Of a stretch of 64,000 bases of DNA, positions 10,618-21,324 are shown in pieces. The notes under the pieces were generated by a model, which saw only the letters and a list, made by a program, of their open reading frames with translations, ran no database searches and was not told the DNA's origin. This DNA comes from Endothia cerciana (lineage: Eukaryota > Ascomycota > Sordariomycetes > Diaporthales > Cryphonectriaceae), in NCBI GenBank assembly GCA_026119935.1, contig JALRMH010000004.1, positions 1,178,001 through 1,242,000 of the forward strand. Reading direction: 5' to 3'. The stretch's first letter is position 1. Each line of letters opens with the position of its first letter. The translations under genes were made by a program, and so were the position numbers.

Positions 10618-10983
10618 TATGGAGCTTCGGCTGTGGGAGAACGACGATATAAGCCGGGCAAATGGATGAGAAAGGATACAAAGGATGTGTCGAAAGAGGA
10701 TAGCGAGCTGCTGGTGCTATCGGCGCTGGGAATACCTAGGGTGGTGCAGTGTGAGGTGGTGGTGTGCCGGATGAAGCGGTATGAACTCACGAAGGATGTA
10801 CGTCGTATCAGAGGGTTGGCCGGGCGAGTCGCGGGCAGGGTGCAAGAAGCCTCGGAAGGGTGGGGTGGGGTCGGGCTGGTGCCAGCCGTCGTGGGAATTT
10901 CTAGCGCTCAAGCTTCTGGAAGCTTAGCTCTACACGCTTTCACCTTGACACTCGACCACCCCCCCCCCCCCCACGGGCAAACG
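10618..10983. promoter_or_regulatory. Bidirectional promoter between UBC7 and the Mmc1-like gene
   Basis: Only 366 bp separate the two divergent ATGs, so it must hold both core promoters and leaders. A 14-nt poly-C tract at 10959-10972 ends 11 nt before the Mmc1 start codon. The plus-strand frame of Mmc1 is open through this interval and into antisense of UBC7 exon 1. Confidence 0.6.
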
Positions 10984-12939
10984 ATGCCACCACGACTAAG
11001 TCTGCGGCCCTTGACAGGCCGCGGCAACTCACTGCGCAGATACAATGCGTCCCCGACGCCGGCCGTCTGTCTTTTCTGCTCCCTCTCGGAGCGGAGCCTT
11101 CCACGGAGGACCCGGCGCAAACCTCTCGAGACGCGACGGAACCAGTCTACGTCCACGTCCACGTCCACGACCGTGTCCGCCCGAACATCAGATGCGCGAA
11201 AATATCTCCAGGAGGCTCTCCAAGAACTGCAGAAATATGCTGTCAACTACGTGAACCTGTCGCGGGTGCAATTGGCACTCAATTCCCTGAGACAGGAGGC
11301 CGGAGACGAGACCGTCAGGGTAGCTATCCTCGGACTGGCCAACGGCTCAGGGTCAGGGCGCACTGCGAAGGAGGTCTTGCGCCTGCTGTTAGCAGATCCA
11401 TTATTGCCTCAAAGGGAGTGGGAGAGGGAATTGCTCGGCCATGATATCAATAAACCTCTGATTGTGCGAGTTGGGACGGCTCAGCATCTCGAAGGAAGCG
11501 ACAGCGAAGAAGGGAGTCTCACATACGCAAAGGGTGGCTTGTTGAAGGAGTTGAACGTGTCATCTCCGGAGCTGAATGGAAACAGGCTCGAGTTCCTGCT
11601 CCTGAAGACCAACCCGCTCGCCGACGCATCAGGAGACGCAGTTCACCTTGAAGATGCCGCGCTGGTGCCGACCGTCGAGATACCAACATCGAGTACCGGA
11701 AGATACACACCCGTCACGACACCGGTGCATAAGGCACTGCTAGTCAGTGACGGGCTTGTGGGATCCGCCTCGTTGATGAACTCGCCACTGCAGTATTATG
11801 AGAAGACGATTGCGGGCGCAGTGGACCTTCCAGGCTATGAGGCGGAGGACGAGGCGGGTTTGCCCTTCGTCCCGGTGGACGTAGGGACCGCGGGCAAAGG
11901 CATCCATGCTATCCGTCAGAGCGTCGACAAGGCCTTTGAATACGAGAAGTTGTGGTTCAAGAGCAACCTGCCAGCCATTGTGGCGTGGCTCAAGGAAGGG
12001 GCTGCTTCAACGGACAACAACACAACCAAAGGCGCGGTTCGAAGCTTGATCGCATCGCTCCTGAGGAATACGAGTGACGCCATAGGAAAAGAAGAAACCC
12101 GCCGATCACTTGCGGCGTCTTCGTCTACAGCCTCGCCCAGGGCGATCGCTTCCTTGAATAAAGCACTTGCAGACTGGTCTGAGAAGGCTCATGCTGAATT
12201 GCAAGGAGAGATGGACAGAGCATTCAGCAGCCGACGATGGAGCAAGCTGAACTGGTGGAAGCTATTTTGGCGCGTTGACGATGTCGGCGTGCTCTCTTCC
12301 GAGATGCTGTCGCAGCGGTTCCTACCTCGGGCAGAGCGCAACGTCATCTACCTTGCAGGCCAGATTGACGGCTCAGAAATATTCGGTCCAGACAATGGCA
12401 AGGCCGTGTATTCATTGCCTTCACTCTTGTCGGCGCCCGCGCCAACATCGTCATCGGGTAACTCTACAACGGCGCAGGCCGCGCCGCCTAGCCTTCCAAC
12501 AGGCACCAAGTGGCCTACTCACATCACGTTCACACGCAACTACCTTCAGTCGGAGACCATTCCTGCACTTCAGGCACTCGCCCAGAAACTCGTCTTCCAG
12601 TCTGCCAGCTTCTCAGGACTAACCACCGCCCTCGGCGCACTCATGTATCTGTCCTCCTTCGGCATCTCCGAGTCGGGTGCGATAGCCGCGTTCGGTATCG
12701 TCTGGAGCCTCCGACGTCTACAAAAGAAGTGGGAGACAGCACGAGGGTACTGGCAAAGTGAGGTCCGGGAGGAAGGACGTAAGGCCGTCAGAGCTGTGGA
12801 GATCAGTGTGGGCGAAGCGCTGGATAGGACAGCGAGAAAGAGCGGCGAGAAGGGTGATGAGGCACTGAACGGGGGGGACCTGAGAACGGCCAGAGAGCTT
12901 GTTCAGAAGGCAGAGGAGGCGCTGAAGCGACTCAAGTGA
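10984..12939 (+). CDS. mmc1: Mmc1-like mitochondrial dynamin-related protein (no GTPase motif seen)
   Basis: Single exon. I place the start at 10984 (MPPRLSLRPLTGRGNSLRRY), giving 651 residues with an Arg/Ser-rich, acid-poor N-terminus typical of a mitochondrial targeting sequence; the frame itself is open back to 10600 but that extension is antisense to UBC7. A helical domain follows (ARKYLQEALQELQKYAVNYVN, LNSLRQEAG) and then VRVAILGLANGSGSGRTAKE, which sits where a P-loop would be but lacks the GxxxxGKS pattern. Near the C-terminus are two hydrophobic stretches (LTTALGALMYLSSFGIS and GAIAAFGIVWSLR) followed by a charged helix. This architecture fits fungal Mmc1, a dynamin-like inner-membrane protein that has lost GTPase activity. 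Assignment is from recalled family features, not a search. Confidence 0.65.
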   Translation: MPPRLSLRPLTGRGNSLRRYNASPTPAVCLFCSLSERSLPRRTRRKPLETRRNQSTSTSTSTTVSARTSDARKYLQEALQELQKYAVNYVNLSRVQLALNSLRQEAGDETVRVAILGLANGSGSGRTAKEVLRLLLADPLLPQREWERELLGHDINKPLIVRVGTAQHLEGSDSEEGSLTYAKGGLLKELNVSSPELNGNRLEFLLLKTNPLADASGDAVHLEDAALVPTVEIPTSSTGRYTPVTTPVHKALLVSDGLVGSASLMNSPLQYYEKTIAGAVDLPGYEAEDEAGLPFVPVDVGTAGKGIHAIRQSVDKAFEYEKLWFKSNLPAIVAWLKEGAASTDNNTTKGAVRSLIASLLRNTSDAIGKEETRRSLAASSSTASPRAIASLNKALADWSEKAHAELQGEMDRAFSSRRWSKLNWWKLFWRVDDVGVLSSEMLSQRFLPRAERNVIYLAGQIDGSEIFGPDNGKAVYSLPSLLSAPAPTSSSGNSTTAQAAPPSLPTGTKWPTHITFTRNYLQSETIPALQALAQKLVFQSASFSGLTTALGALMYLSSFGISESGAIAAFGIVWSLRRLQKKWETARGYWQSEVREEGRKAVRAVEISVGEALDRTARKSGEKGDEALNGGDLRTARELVQKAEEALKRLK

Positions 12940-13455
12940 TCCATATGATGAGCAATCTGGTGAGCATTGTAAATATCATGTACAACAGAGGCTTGTGTAA
13001 ATACCACGTGAGTCAGACGTAATGTGGATTGGATGCTCAACTTTTGAGATCCACTCGTGTCAGCACTGATTGGTATTTTGGATTTGGCTGTACGTACGGA
13101 CGCAGTTCTCGCCACTCTAAGTCGAGGTATCTTCTTCATTGACGAGCCATCGGCAAGTGTCCCGGATCCCCGGGTCACGCGTATTCGCATTTTGACCCCC
13201 TCAACGCCATGCAAAATGTCCCTAATCATGACACGCGGGTTCTCTCTTTCCCGGCATTCATCTAGCCTTATGAGACTTCGCGATTTTCGGGTGCCTTCCT
13301 CTTTATACTGTATCTCGTCCATGCAGTTCCGTCGCTGGACCGGTGCCCCGCGGCACCACGATCGTCTTGCCTTCCCTCACGCCTCAAGCACTGACTCCAG
13401 GCGGAGGCGGAGGGCTAGTCCCAGGCTGAGGCGCCGTCTCCAGAGCAGAATAATC
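12940..13455. other. Convergent 3' flanks of the Mmc1-like and SmD3 genes
   Basis: About 500 bp between two stop codons on opposite strands. It holds only short featureless frames on both strands. Confidence 0.5.
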
Positions 13456-14016
13456 CTATCTGCCACCTCCGCGACCGCCCGCCCGCGCCCTGCTGACCGT
13501 CGCACGACCTCTTGCCAGACCGACACCGCGCCCGCGGACGTTTCGGGACTTGAACATGGGTGCGTTCCTGTTCACACACACCTTGTCGTCAGCAAACAGC
13601 ACCAGAGAAGGAATGGCCTGTGGGGCTAGGTCGGTAGATGCCTTACCTCAACATGTCGGGCACGATGAAGAAGCGCACATGGCTGCCTCTGATGTACACC
13701 TGCTCCAGATGGCTAACGCGCCCGTCGCGCGCGGTCACTGTGATGTCCTTGAGCTGAATGTTCATGTTGTCCTCGGCTATAAGACGTAGCGATACAAAAG
13801 TCAGCAAGGAAGACAATGCGCGGCACAGCTACAACCACCACAGAGGCAGCCCTGGGGCTGTAGGGGGGGCTGCTGGGACTGCTGGGGAGGACGACGCCGC
13901 AACGCACCTTCGATCAGCTTGCCGCGGTAGGTCGTGCCGCTGTCGAGCTCCAGGGTCACGATGTGGCCCTGAGCCTCATTGAGGAGCTTGATGGGGATGC
14001 CGATCGTCGAGGTCAT
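13456..14016 (-). CDS. SMD3: Small nuclear ribonucleoprotein SmD3
   Basis: Three exons, 13908-14016, 13647-13776 and 13456-13567, total 351 nt and 116 residues. The N-terminus MTSTIGIPIKLLNEAQGHIV followed by TLELDSGTTYRGKLIE is the Sm1 motif. Exon 2 gives AEDNMNIQLKDITVTARDGR, then HLEQVYIRGSHVRFFIVPDML, the Sm2 motif with its RGS/N core. The last exon encodes NAPMFKSRN and an Arg-Gly-rich tail (GRGVGLARGRA, GGRGGGR), a usual target of symmetric arginine dimethylation. SmD3 is a core ring subunit of U1, U2, U4 and U5 snRNPs, assembled in the cytoplasm and acting in the nucleus. Both introns are GT-AG and restore the frame exactly. Confidence 0.96.
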
Positions 14017-16179
14017 GGTTGCGTCTGGGAGGGGCGATCGAGGGTGGTTGACGTTGGGGCGGCATGGGGAGCTTTCAGAGGTCGCGACTCGATTGAGGTC
14101 GGGCGCGCACGCCAGGCTTGTTGATGACTAAGCCTAGCGGCATCGCATTTTTCTCCGTTCCGACGTCAAAGGAGACGGCAGAGCGGGTTTTCACTACACG
14201 CCAACCAACCTCTCTCGCCCTCCGGCATGTTTGCACCTCAACCTTTGAAGAGTCCGCAAACGCCTTGACAGATGCCGTTTGCCTGTTGCCTTGAAGGTTG
14301 CATGACCGGCACTTTGACAATACTAGCCGAAGACCACCGCGAATTCCAGGACTGTCCCCTTGTTCAGCTCCCCTCCTCTTTTCTCCTGATCTACCTCTTC
14401 TCCCTCTTTGCTCCGTTGTCTCATTTCTCGCCAGCTAGGAAAGAGCTAGGCGCTGGACTCTGCATTTCAGATTTCGTCTGCCTATCTGTTCAAAGCAGCC
14501 GACGAAGTGGTGAGGATCGAGATTAGTGTTGCTCCGACACCATCTCATCGGAGCATGCTGGTCCGGGGAGTTTAGCTACGTTGAAATCTGGTCTCCCACC
14601 CGGCAGATTTCATTTATGAGCGGTGCAATATCCATCGTGCTGAATCTCTTCCTTCAACCTACTACGCGCATCATCGGACCCAGTGTGCATAGCGATGCAC
14701 AGGGCTGATGCTGCAGGAACGGGGTTTGGGCGCAAAACACTCAAGGGGTCTTCAGCCCGAGTGGATTGGAACCCATCACCAGAGATTTGTCGAACAGATA
14801 AATTGAGATGAGGTGCCCGCGCCTCTCGGAAATAGAGAAATCCTCAAGCCTGGGCGACAAGAGTACATTTTCAGGTCGACCTACGTCTCCCGAGATGGTC
14901 TTGTCCAGCCTGTGAATAGTGACGGTCAGGGGTGTACAGCGGGTGTAGCGAGGAGTTGGCTGAGTGATGTCGAGTTGACCTCTCAACGGTCCGCCGGTCT
15001 ACGAAGCACAGCCGTCCATCATATCTGATTATGTCAATTGCTCGCCTGCCTGGAGCGATTATCCCAGGGTTGGCTATGCGGCCATGCAAGATACCTTCAT
15101 ATCATGGCAAATGCAGACTGTCCTAGTCCGATTTCAGACGGACGCCGTCCAAAGATGTATTGAGGCCAGGTGGCGCAACGCGGCTAGCTACAAAGGTTCA
15201 CCGCTTGAGCTCTAGTGAGCAAGTTATCCCTCTCGAACTTCCTAGTCAAGACAACGGATGTCCGCATAGGCGTTGAAGAGTTCCGGAGTTGCATCCCGGG
15301 CAGTCGGAGAAGGATGAAGTTGGGTGCCTTGCTCCGGATCACAGTTTGCAGGCCAGTAATCCCACGGGACACCAACTGGGATATTTCTCATGGCGAGGGG
15401 CTCCTTCGAGTCTAAGCGAGTAGGTAGCGTACCTCGACTTGAAGAACTTTGATCAAACTCTGCGGATACTTAGCCATTGTCCCGATTGACGTGCTTGGGA
15501 TCCTCTTCTCGGCCTATCCAGGTTACTAATAACCTGTTTGAATATGCCTTGGCGTTACAAAGTCGAGGCTGACCACAGGAGCGTCGGGATGTGGGGCATC
15601 GCCGGGGGGGCCAACGTCGGTGGCTGCGCGAGCATTCCGCCTTCCATCGCCACCTTCCCCGAGTGCGCGCGCGAGAGAGATGCGCTACTCGTTTCAAGGA
15701 ATAAAGCTTGTATTTGAGTTGCCGATCTTGTCTGTGCCCAACCATGGGACTGAGATGCCAGCAGGCTTGGCAATGGGCACGACAAGGGCCGGCCGTGTTG
15801 ACTTACTATGGCAAGTGCTTATACCAGGTCCAGATAACCAGACGTGTAGCGAGTTTCAGTAGCATCACTTCATGCACTTGAAGGTATGAGCATGCATGAC
15901 ATATGCATACCTGGAAAGCAAATACTTAAAATAAGTCAAGGTTTGGAGAGAAAGTAAAATAAATCGGGTTCCGAAGCCGGACTCCGCCGACGGCGGAGAA
16001 CCCCTGTCTGTCATTCCTCATTCTTAACCAAGCAACCGTGTAACCTAACTCCAGAACTTTCACTACTCGCCCGCCCTGGGCAGAAAAGAAAGAAGAAAAA
16101 AAAAACCAAAAAAAAACGAAGTCATGGGTTCATTCCCAGAATGCCCTCCTAAATCAGAAACTTTTTGATCATCCCGGCC
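14017..16179. other. Intergenic region; no supported gene
   Basis: About 2.2 kb between two minus-strand genes. The left part is the SmD3 promoter, with a CT-rich stretch near 14365-14425. Frames longer than 60 codons exist on both strands but have no motif and no splice-compatible partner that I could find. Confidence 0.5.
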
Positions 16180-16488
16180 CTAAAGATTGACAGAAATCTG
16201 AAAGGACTCCCACGGCCCCTCAAAGCAGTCACCAGGCCAGATCACCTGTTCTCCGGTCTCCACACAACCCGAGCCTGCGGACACCACGGCCTTGTAGAAC
16301 GTCTCGTCTGACTCGAGATAGCAGTAAGGGTAGGCAGTCTCAAGATCTGTGCAAGCTGCGCCGGAGTAGTCGCTGCCGGTGTTGATCGCCGTGCCGCCGC
16401 CGCACGACGAGCCGCAGTAGAATGTGTAGTTGTTGGCCGATACGATGGTGGCCGAGGCAAGGGCCAGGATTGTGGTGAAGGACTGCAT
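16180..16488 (-). CDS. Small secreted cysteine-rich protein (effector-like, unknown function)
   Basis: 102 residues from the ATG at 16486-16488. The first 18 residues (MQSFTTILALASATIVSA) form a clear signal peptide with an Ala-X-Ala-like end. The mature part starts NNYTFYCGSSCGGG and has six cysteines (YCGSSC, AACTD, YPYCY, GSGCVE, GDCFE), which would allow three disulfides. The frame extends upstream of this ATG to 16671, but that part is not hydrophobic and lies between the TATA box and the ATG. I do not recognise a named family. Secretion, size and cysteine content are what fungal effector or antimicrobial-like proteins show; no function can be assigned. Confidence 0.75.
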   Translation of the reverse strand: MQSFTTILALASATIVSANNYTFYCGSSCGGGTAINTGSDYSGAACTDLETAYPYCYLESDETFYKAVVSAGSGCVETGEQVIWPGDCFEGPWESFQISVNL

Positions 16489-19111
16489 CTTGACCTGTGT
16501 GGCTGTCAGTTGACAATACGTCACTTGGAAAGCCATAGGGCTGATAGGGACCTGGACTGACTGTTTGGGTATAGCTGTGCTTCGCGGGAGATCTCGTCCT
16601 GGGAATGGGATATCGACTTGGCTGTGCTTGGCTAGTGAGACTGATACACCACGACTCATCTCGAAGGACACTGCCTTTCCTTCTTATATAGCTGATTTGT
16701 CCAGTAAGGTTTGTCCAGCGTTCAAGCAGGCAACAGCTCGTCGGCTCTTAATCTCGGTCTTATTGACATGCCTGATTCCCCACCGAATGTCTCATCCGGA
16801 AAGTGATGAAGGCTCTCGAGAATTTGTCAGAATTGAGCAGCATCTGCGCGACGAACGGCAGCGGATCGGCCGACCTGGGTCTTCCGATGGGCTGACGGCA
16901 CATGTGTTGCTGTCAGGCTTACAGGAGCCTCAGGGTTTCAGCACCATGCGGTGAATCCAGAGTGGATCGGGGTCGCACCGGTATGCCTGGTGATTGCAAG
17001 GGAGGGACGGTTATCTCGGCTGTGACCGCTCGGCCGTTCGACGGCGGAGGGAGAGCTGGGCAGTCCCGAGGCCTCGGAGATCGCTCAATGTTCTGGCCCT
17101 CCCCCACTATTTCGCCTTGGCTGAACGGTACGACATAGTATGTAAGGCTGGCCCACTTGATCACCCCCCCACCCCCCAACTCCCTCAGGCTGGCCCGAGC
17201 ATGTCGACGCTGCCTCCTGGCAGATCGCTGCGAAATAGAGCAAGGAGAGGCTTCCCTTGGAGAAAGCCACAAGAGGCTGCCTAACAAGCTCCGGAGGGAT
17301 CTGGTAGGATCCAAAAAGTGCTCTAATCCTAGGTCCCTCGGTCCCCTCCTGCTGAATTATTTTAGGCGTCCATCACCGCGATTTCATCACCAGTGTCTCT
17401 CTCCGTCAATGGCGACATTGATGTGGGACGGCTTCCAGGTGCCGGTGACCTGACCAATGGTCTTACACCGTTCAATCCCGTAATCCCTGCGTGGAGTCCT
17501 TTCCCCTCTATCGCTACCAGAGTGCGCTGCGTCAGCTACCGAAGTCTTGGGTCTCCATGAGCATATTTGTGCTAGGCCCCAGGAGATATTTTCTACAGTC
17601 GGCTCATTGTCACTCTGTCTCTCTCTCCTTCTGGTAAGTCGCCAATCTAAGGTCTAAAGAGGAAGCCCAGGTCGAGTCAGTCCATCTTGGCAGATGTAAC
17701 CAAGCATAACCATAGTACCTCGCTACCGAATTACTGGATGTGCATTCTTGAGGTGAGGCTGATTGCTTTGCCCGCAACCATGGGTGGTCATGCTCACGCC
17801 ATATCTGTCACAGCAGGAGGAATCTTATCCCCTTGTAAAACACGTTGGGACCCTGTCAGCTACATAAAAAAAAGAAAAGAAAAAAAAGCCTCAACCAGAA
17901 CCCTGGATGCCGTGTGGTGTGATGCCTCGGCGCTTCTTGTGAGTCCGCAGGCACAAAGCGATATAATGCTTCTTCTAGTTAACAACAAGTCTGCAGCAGC
18001 AGACGGACAATCGAACGTCGAGTCACTTGACAACCTGCTCTCTGATGTCCCTATTTTTGACATTGGTGCAAATGATCTGTCCAGTCCTCCCCTTGTTGCT
18101 ATCTGACACCCCAGGCTGTCTGCAAAGCTCAGCCACCATGCATGCACACGAGACCCTGCCTCGCACCACAGAACGAGTTCTTTTGTCACAACAGCTGCCT
18201 CACGGGACCATCACAACATGAGAAGTCAGTGATCTGGAGGCTTATGAGCAGACCTCATGTCATCTTGAACTTAAGTTCTCGAAGGTTCTTACAATGCGTG
18301 AAGTTTTGAGACCCCGGAAAGGTGCTACGATACTGCGGGTCAGCCGGCTGTCGCGTCTAGGTGGTACTTTCGTCCAGAGCATCTCATATTTTGACGATGC
18401 TCCACCTCTGAGGCCTTTGGTCTCTTGAGGCAACCAAGGCCGCCGGAGGTTACTTACCGAGCTGTTTTATTGCCTCAAATATTTTCGCCATCCTCCTTCC
18501 TCCGCTTTCCTCTCCCTTCCCCCTTTTCCACTTCGTTTATCTTTTCTTTCTTTCTCCCCACCCCCCCCCCCCCCTTCTGTCTATAGCGCGCGCTGTGGTA
18601 GTATCCCTTGATACGATAATCCTGTGCCAGTATCTGGTGAAAGCGGCTGGACACGCTGGATTGGGAACGGTCTGCACAAGTGTCAAAAGCCCGACTAACC
18701 CAGTCCAGAACGTCGCCGAAAGAATGCCAAGCAGCTGAAAAAGCAACGTCGCCGGCGTTGAGAAAATCGTACCTTGAGATGGCTATCTCAGGCTAGTCCG
18801 AACCCACAAGCCTATCGCAGATAGGCTCATAAGCTCAGGACATGCGGTCAGACTAAACCTATTTCAGGGGTATCGTCTTACTGCCTGGACCTCGACTTCG
18901 AATTTGTAAGATTATCATCTAGGTCACAGGGTGGGTTCCATGAGGCCTGACGCTCGCTCACAGCCGCTCGAGGCAGAAACATGAGATAGTGGCATACGGG
19001 GATGGGATCGATGAAGAATAAGGCTGCACGCTCTGCCAGCGTAGTCATCGCGGAGTCGCACGTCCCTTTCTCGCCGGCTGCAAACCTCGACGCTGTGACC
19101 ATTCGGCGACG
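16489..19111. other. Intergenic region; no supported gene
   Basis: About 2.6 kb between divergent genes. It contains a 14-nt poly-C tract at 18561-18574, a purine-rich A tract near 17867-17886 and several featureless frames (for example 17687-18106). Upstream exons of the gene starting at 19112 could lie at its right end. Confidence 0.45.
16683..16691 (-). promoter_or_regulatory. TATA box of the small secreted protein gene
   Basis: CTATATAAG on the minus strand, about 195 nt upstream of the ATG at 16488, a good consensus match at a plausible distance for a fungal promoter. Confidence 0.5.
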
Positions 19112-20982
19112 ATGGTCAGCGCCATCCAGAATCCAGCACAGCAGGTTCTCTTCCGGCAGTCGCTCGTCACTCTGCTCCTCGCGGCCGTCTTCTCCCAGCG
19201 CCGGAACGCAGAACAGAGGCCTACTGTGCGTCAGCTCTTCGCGCTTGCGGACCGTGGCCGGTGGAACGTCTTCACGGTGTCGCGCATGTCAAGGTCTTCA
19301 GAGCTCATGTTGGCTGGTTGGGCATTGCTGGCTGTAGCTCTCGTACTGCCGATCGTGCGATCCACAACGCTCAGTTCCGAGGGCGCCACTGTCGACCTGA
19401 ACCTCGACCCAGTCTGTTCATATCTGAGAAATCGGATAGGTACGAGTCCAGGGCCGGGCCTGCTGTCGGGCGTGGCTGGGGCCACGGTTGTCTCCATCCA
19501 ATACACGAACCAGACTACAGGCGACAGCTGGAGGGGTTGAGAAAACTTTATGGCCCAATTGCAACGCCCCATCGGGCTATGCTACCTCGTGCGGCTTCGG
19601 CTACAGCCCGTACGACCTGGATCAGAGTACCTTGAGCAAGTACTGGGGACCAGAACCCGAAGAGTATAATTACGAGACGAGTGAGTCAATTTTCTGCCTA
19701 CATGTCGCCTTTTCGGGCAGATAAGTGTCGCATCGTGTACCCCTTGGTCTTTTTAGTGGGTCTGTCAGGGTGCGCCGGCTCCTGATGTCGCGAGGCTTCG
19801 TGGGTGTTCAGACTACGCATACTGACCATGAGTAGATAGGTCAGCCTTGGATGTTCGCGACCACGCTGCAGGCCGGCTCCAATACAGGATTTGCGCCGAA
19901 GGGGTACGCACTGGCTTTGAAGAGCGGTGCGATGTGCCAGAGAGCAACCGAGGACGAGGTCGCCGGCAATTGCTCCGCAGCTGTAAGTACCGCGACCTCT
20001 GGCTGGAACACGAGCCTGTACATTGCGGAACGGCTGCAGGCCGACATCTATCTTCCCATTGCCAATTCCAACGAAACCTGGCAGGCCAGCTTCTCGACCC
20101 TTGGGGAGCCGCGCACATTCACTGAAGATACGTATATTGGCCTCCAAAATCTGGCTACGAGTGAAGTCATTGTTCCGGAGTGTTGGGACGACAATGCATG
20201 CCTGGCTACCGGACATGATCTCTACATACACTGCCAGATGAACACCACCATGGGCTATTTTCAGCCGGGCGACATCTCTTCCGAGGGCGCACCGAGCCCT
20301 TTCCTAGACCGCACGCCTACAACTTTTCATGTTCCCCGATGGTGCTCCTGAGGTCCCTGTGGAATCGGGCGCGGCAGGGCCCCTCATGTCGACAGCTCAG
20401 GCGATGTTTGGAAACGGCAGCTGGCTCGACCTGATCGACACGATCGCGTCTGAGGTTCCTGATAACCAGACGACGGTCAACTACCTCCAGCTGCTCTGCG
20501 CGGTCCTTCCGCTCAGCAGTGCCGACTACTTCGCGGCCGAGTCCTCGGGCGGGACAACTTGTGCCGACGTGGAAGAAGGCTTCGGCTACTACGTGGCCTC
20601 GCAAGACGAATCCTGGGGGTTCTTGGAGCTGCTCTTGCGCAATTTCTTCGCCATCTTCAACTTCCCCTGGATGGCCCGAGCCGCACTCAACACGGGCGCA
20701 TTCTTCGCGAACGACAACTTGCTCTCTTCAGCAAACGGTGATCCGCCGGATTACACGGAGTTGTTCTCATACACCGAGATATACAAGTACGACGGTGTCG
20801 AGACGCCGCCGGTGATGCCAGTCGTTACGACGGGAGCGCTGGTCGCGACCACGATCCTCATTGCCATCCAGGTCATCGCCGTGGTGCTGCTGCTGGTGTA
20901 CATCTACCGCACCAAGGTATGGACGAGGACCCTGGACGCGCCCGCGGGGAGCACCACGACGACGACGGGGTTTCTGAAATGA
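19112..20982 (+). CDS. Membrane protein with large N-glycosylated ectodomain, unknown function; one unresolved frame break
   Basis: Exons 19112-19439, 19528-19680 and 19840 onward join in frame with GT-AG introns; the second has a good CTGAC branch site. Visible parts are a hydrophobic segment (LMLAGWALLAVALVLPIV), a Cys-containing ectodomain with many N-X-S/T sites (NTSLY, NETWQ, NTTMG, NGSWL, NQTTV), and a C-terminal helix (GALVATTILIAIQVIAVVLLLVY) before a short tail ending at 20982. The frame that ends with TGA at 20349-20351 must pass to another frame near 20328. Either a single-base indel is present, or a weak intron at 20342-20420 (GTGCTC...GGCAG) is used; the latter keeps the frame but removes protein-like sequence. 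The true start may be in an upstream exon. Family not identified. Confidence 0.55.
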
Positions 20983-21324
20983 GCGAGGAGAACGAACCCC
21001 GGGGCGTGGAGGGAGCAGTCACGCCGGCCTCGTCCACCGCACCCGCTTTGGCCGCAGCACGATAGACGGAGAATGGGTTAGACGGGTTTCTGCAAAGAAT
21101 GAGCGACAGGCGTTGGGCAGATTTCTGATATGACCCATCGCGGATTACCAATATGTAATGTCTGATAGTAATTAGATCATTGATCCTTCGGATCGAATCC
21201 TTCGGATTGAATCCTCTACGAGACGTGACTAACCTCTCCCACCATACCTGAAGACACGATGATCGATTCGTCAGTTACCAAGTGGGATACTCTCAGCCAG
21301 AGCCACGATCCACCGCTCCCAGTA
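20983..21324. other. Convergent 3' flanks
   Basis: 342 bp between a plus-strand and a minus-strand stop codon. Apart from the 14-bp repeat nothing stands out. Confidence 0.5.
21183..21216. repeat. Short tandem repeat, 14-bp unit
   Basis: Two units of ATCCTTCGGATYGA in tandem plus a partial third, downstream of the gene ending at 20982. Confidence 0.6.
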
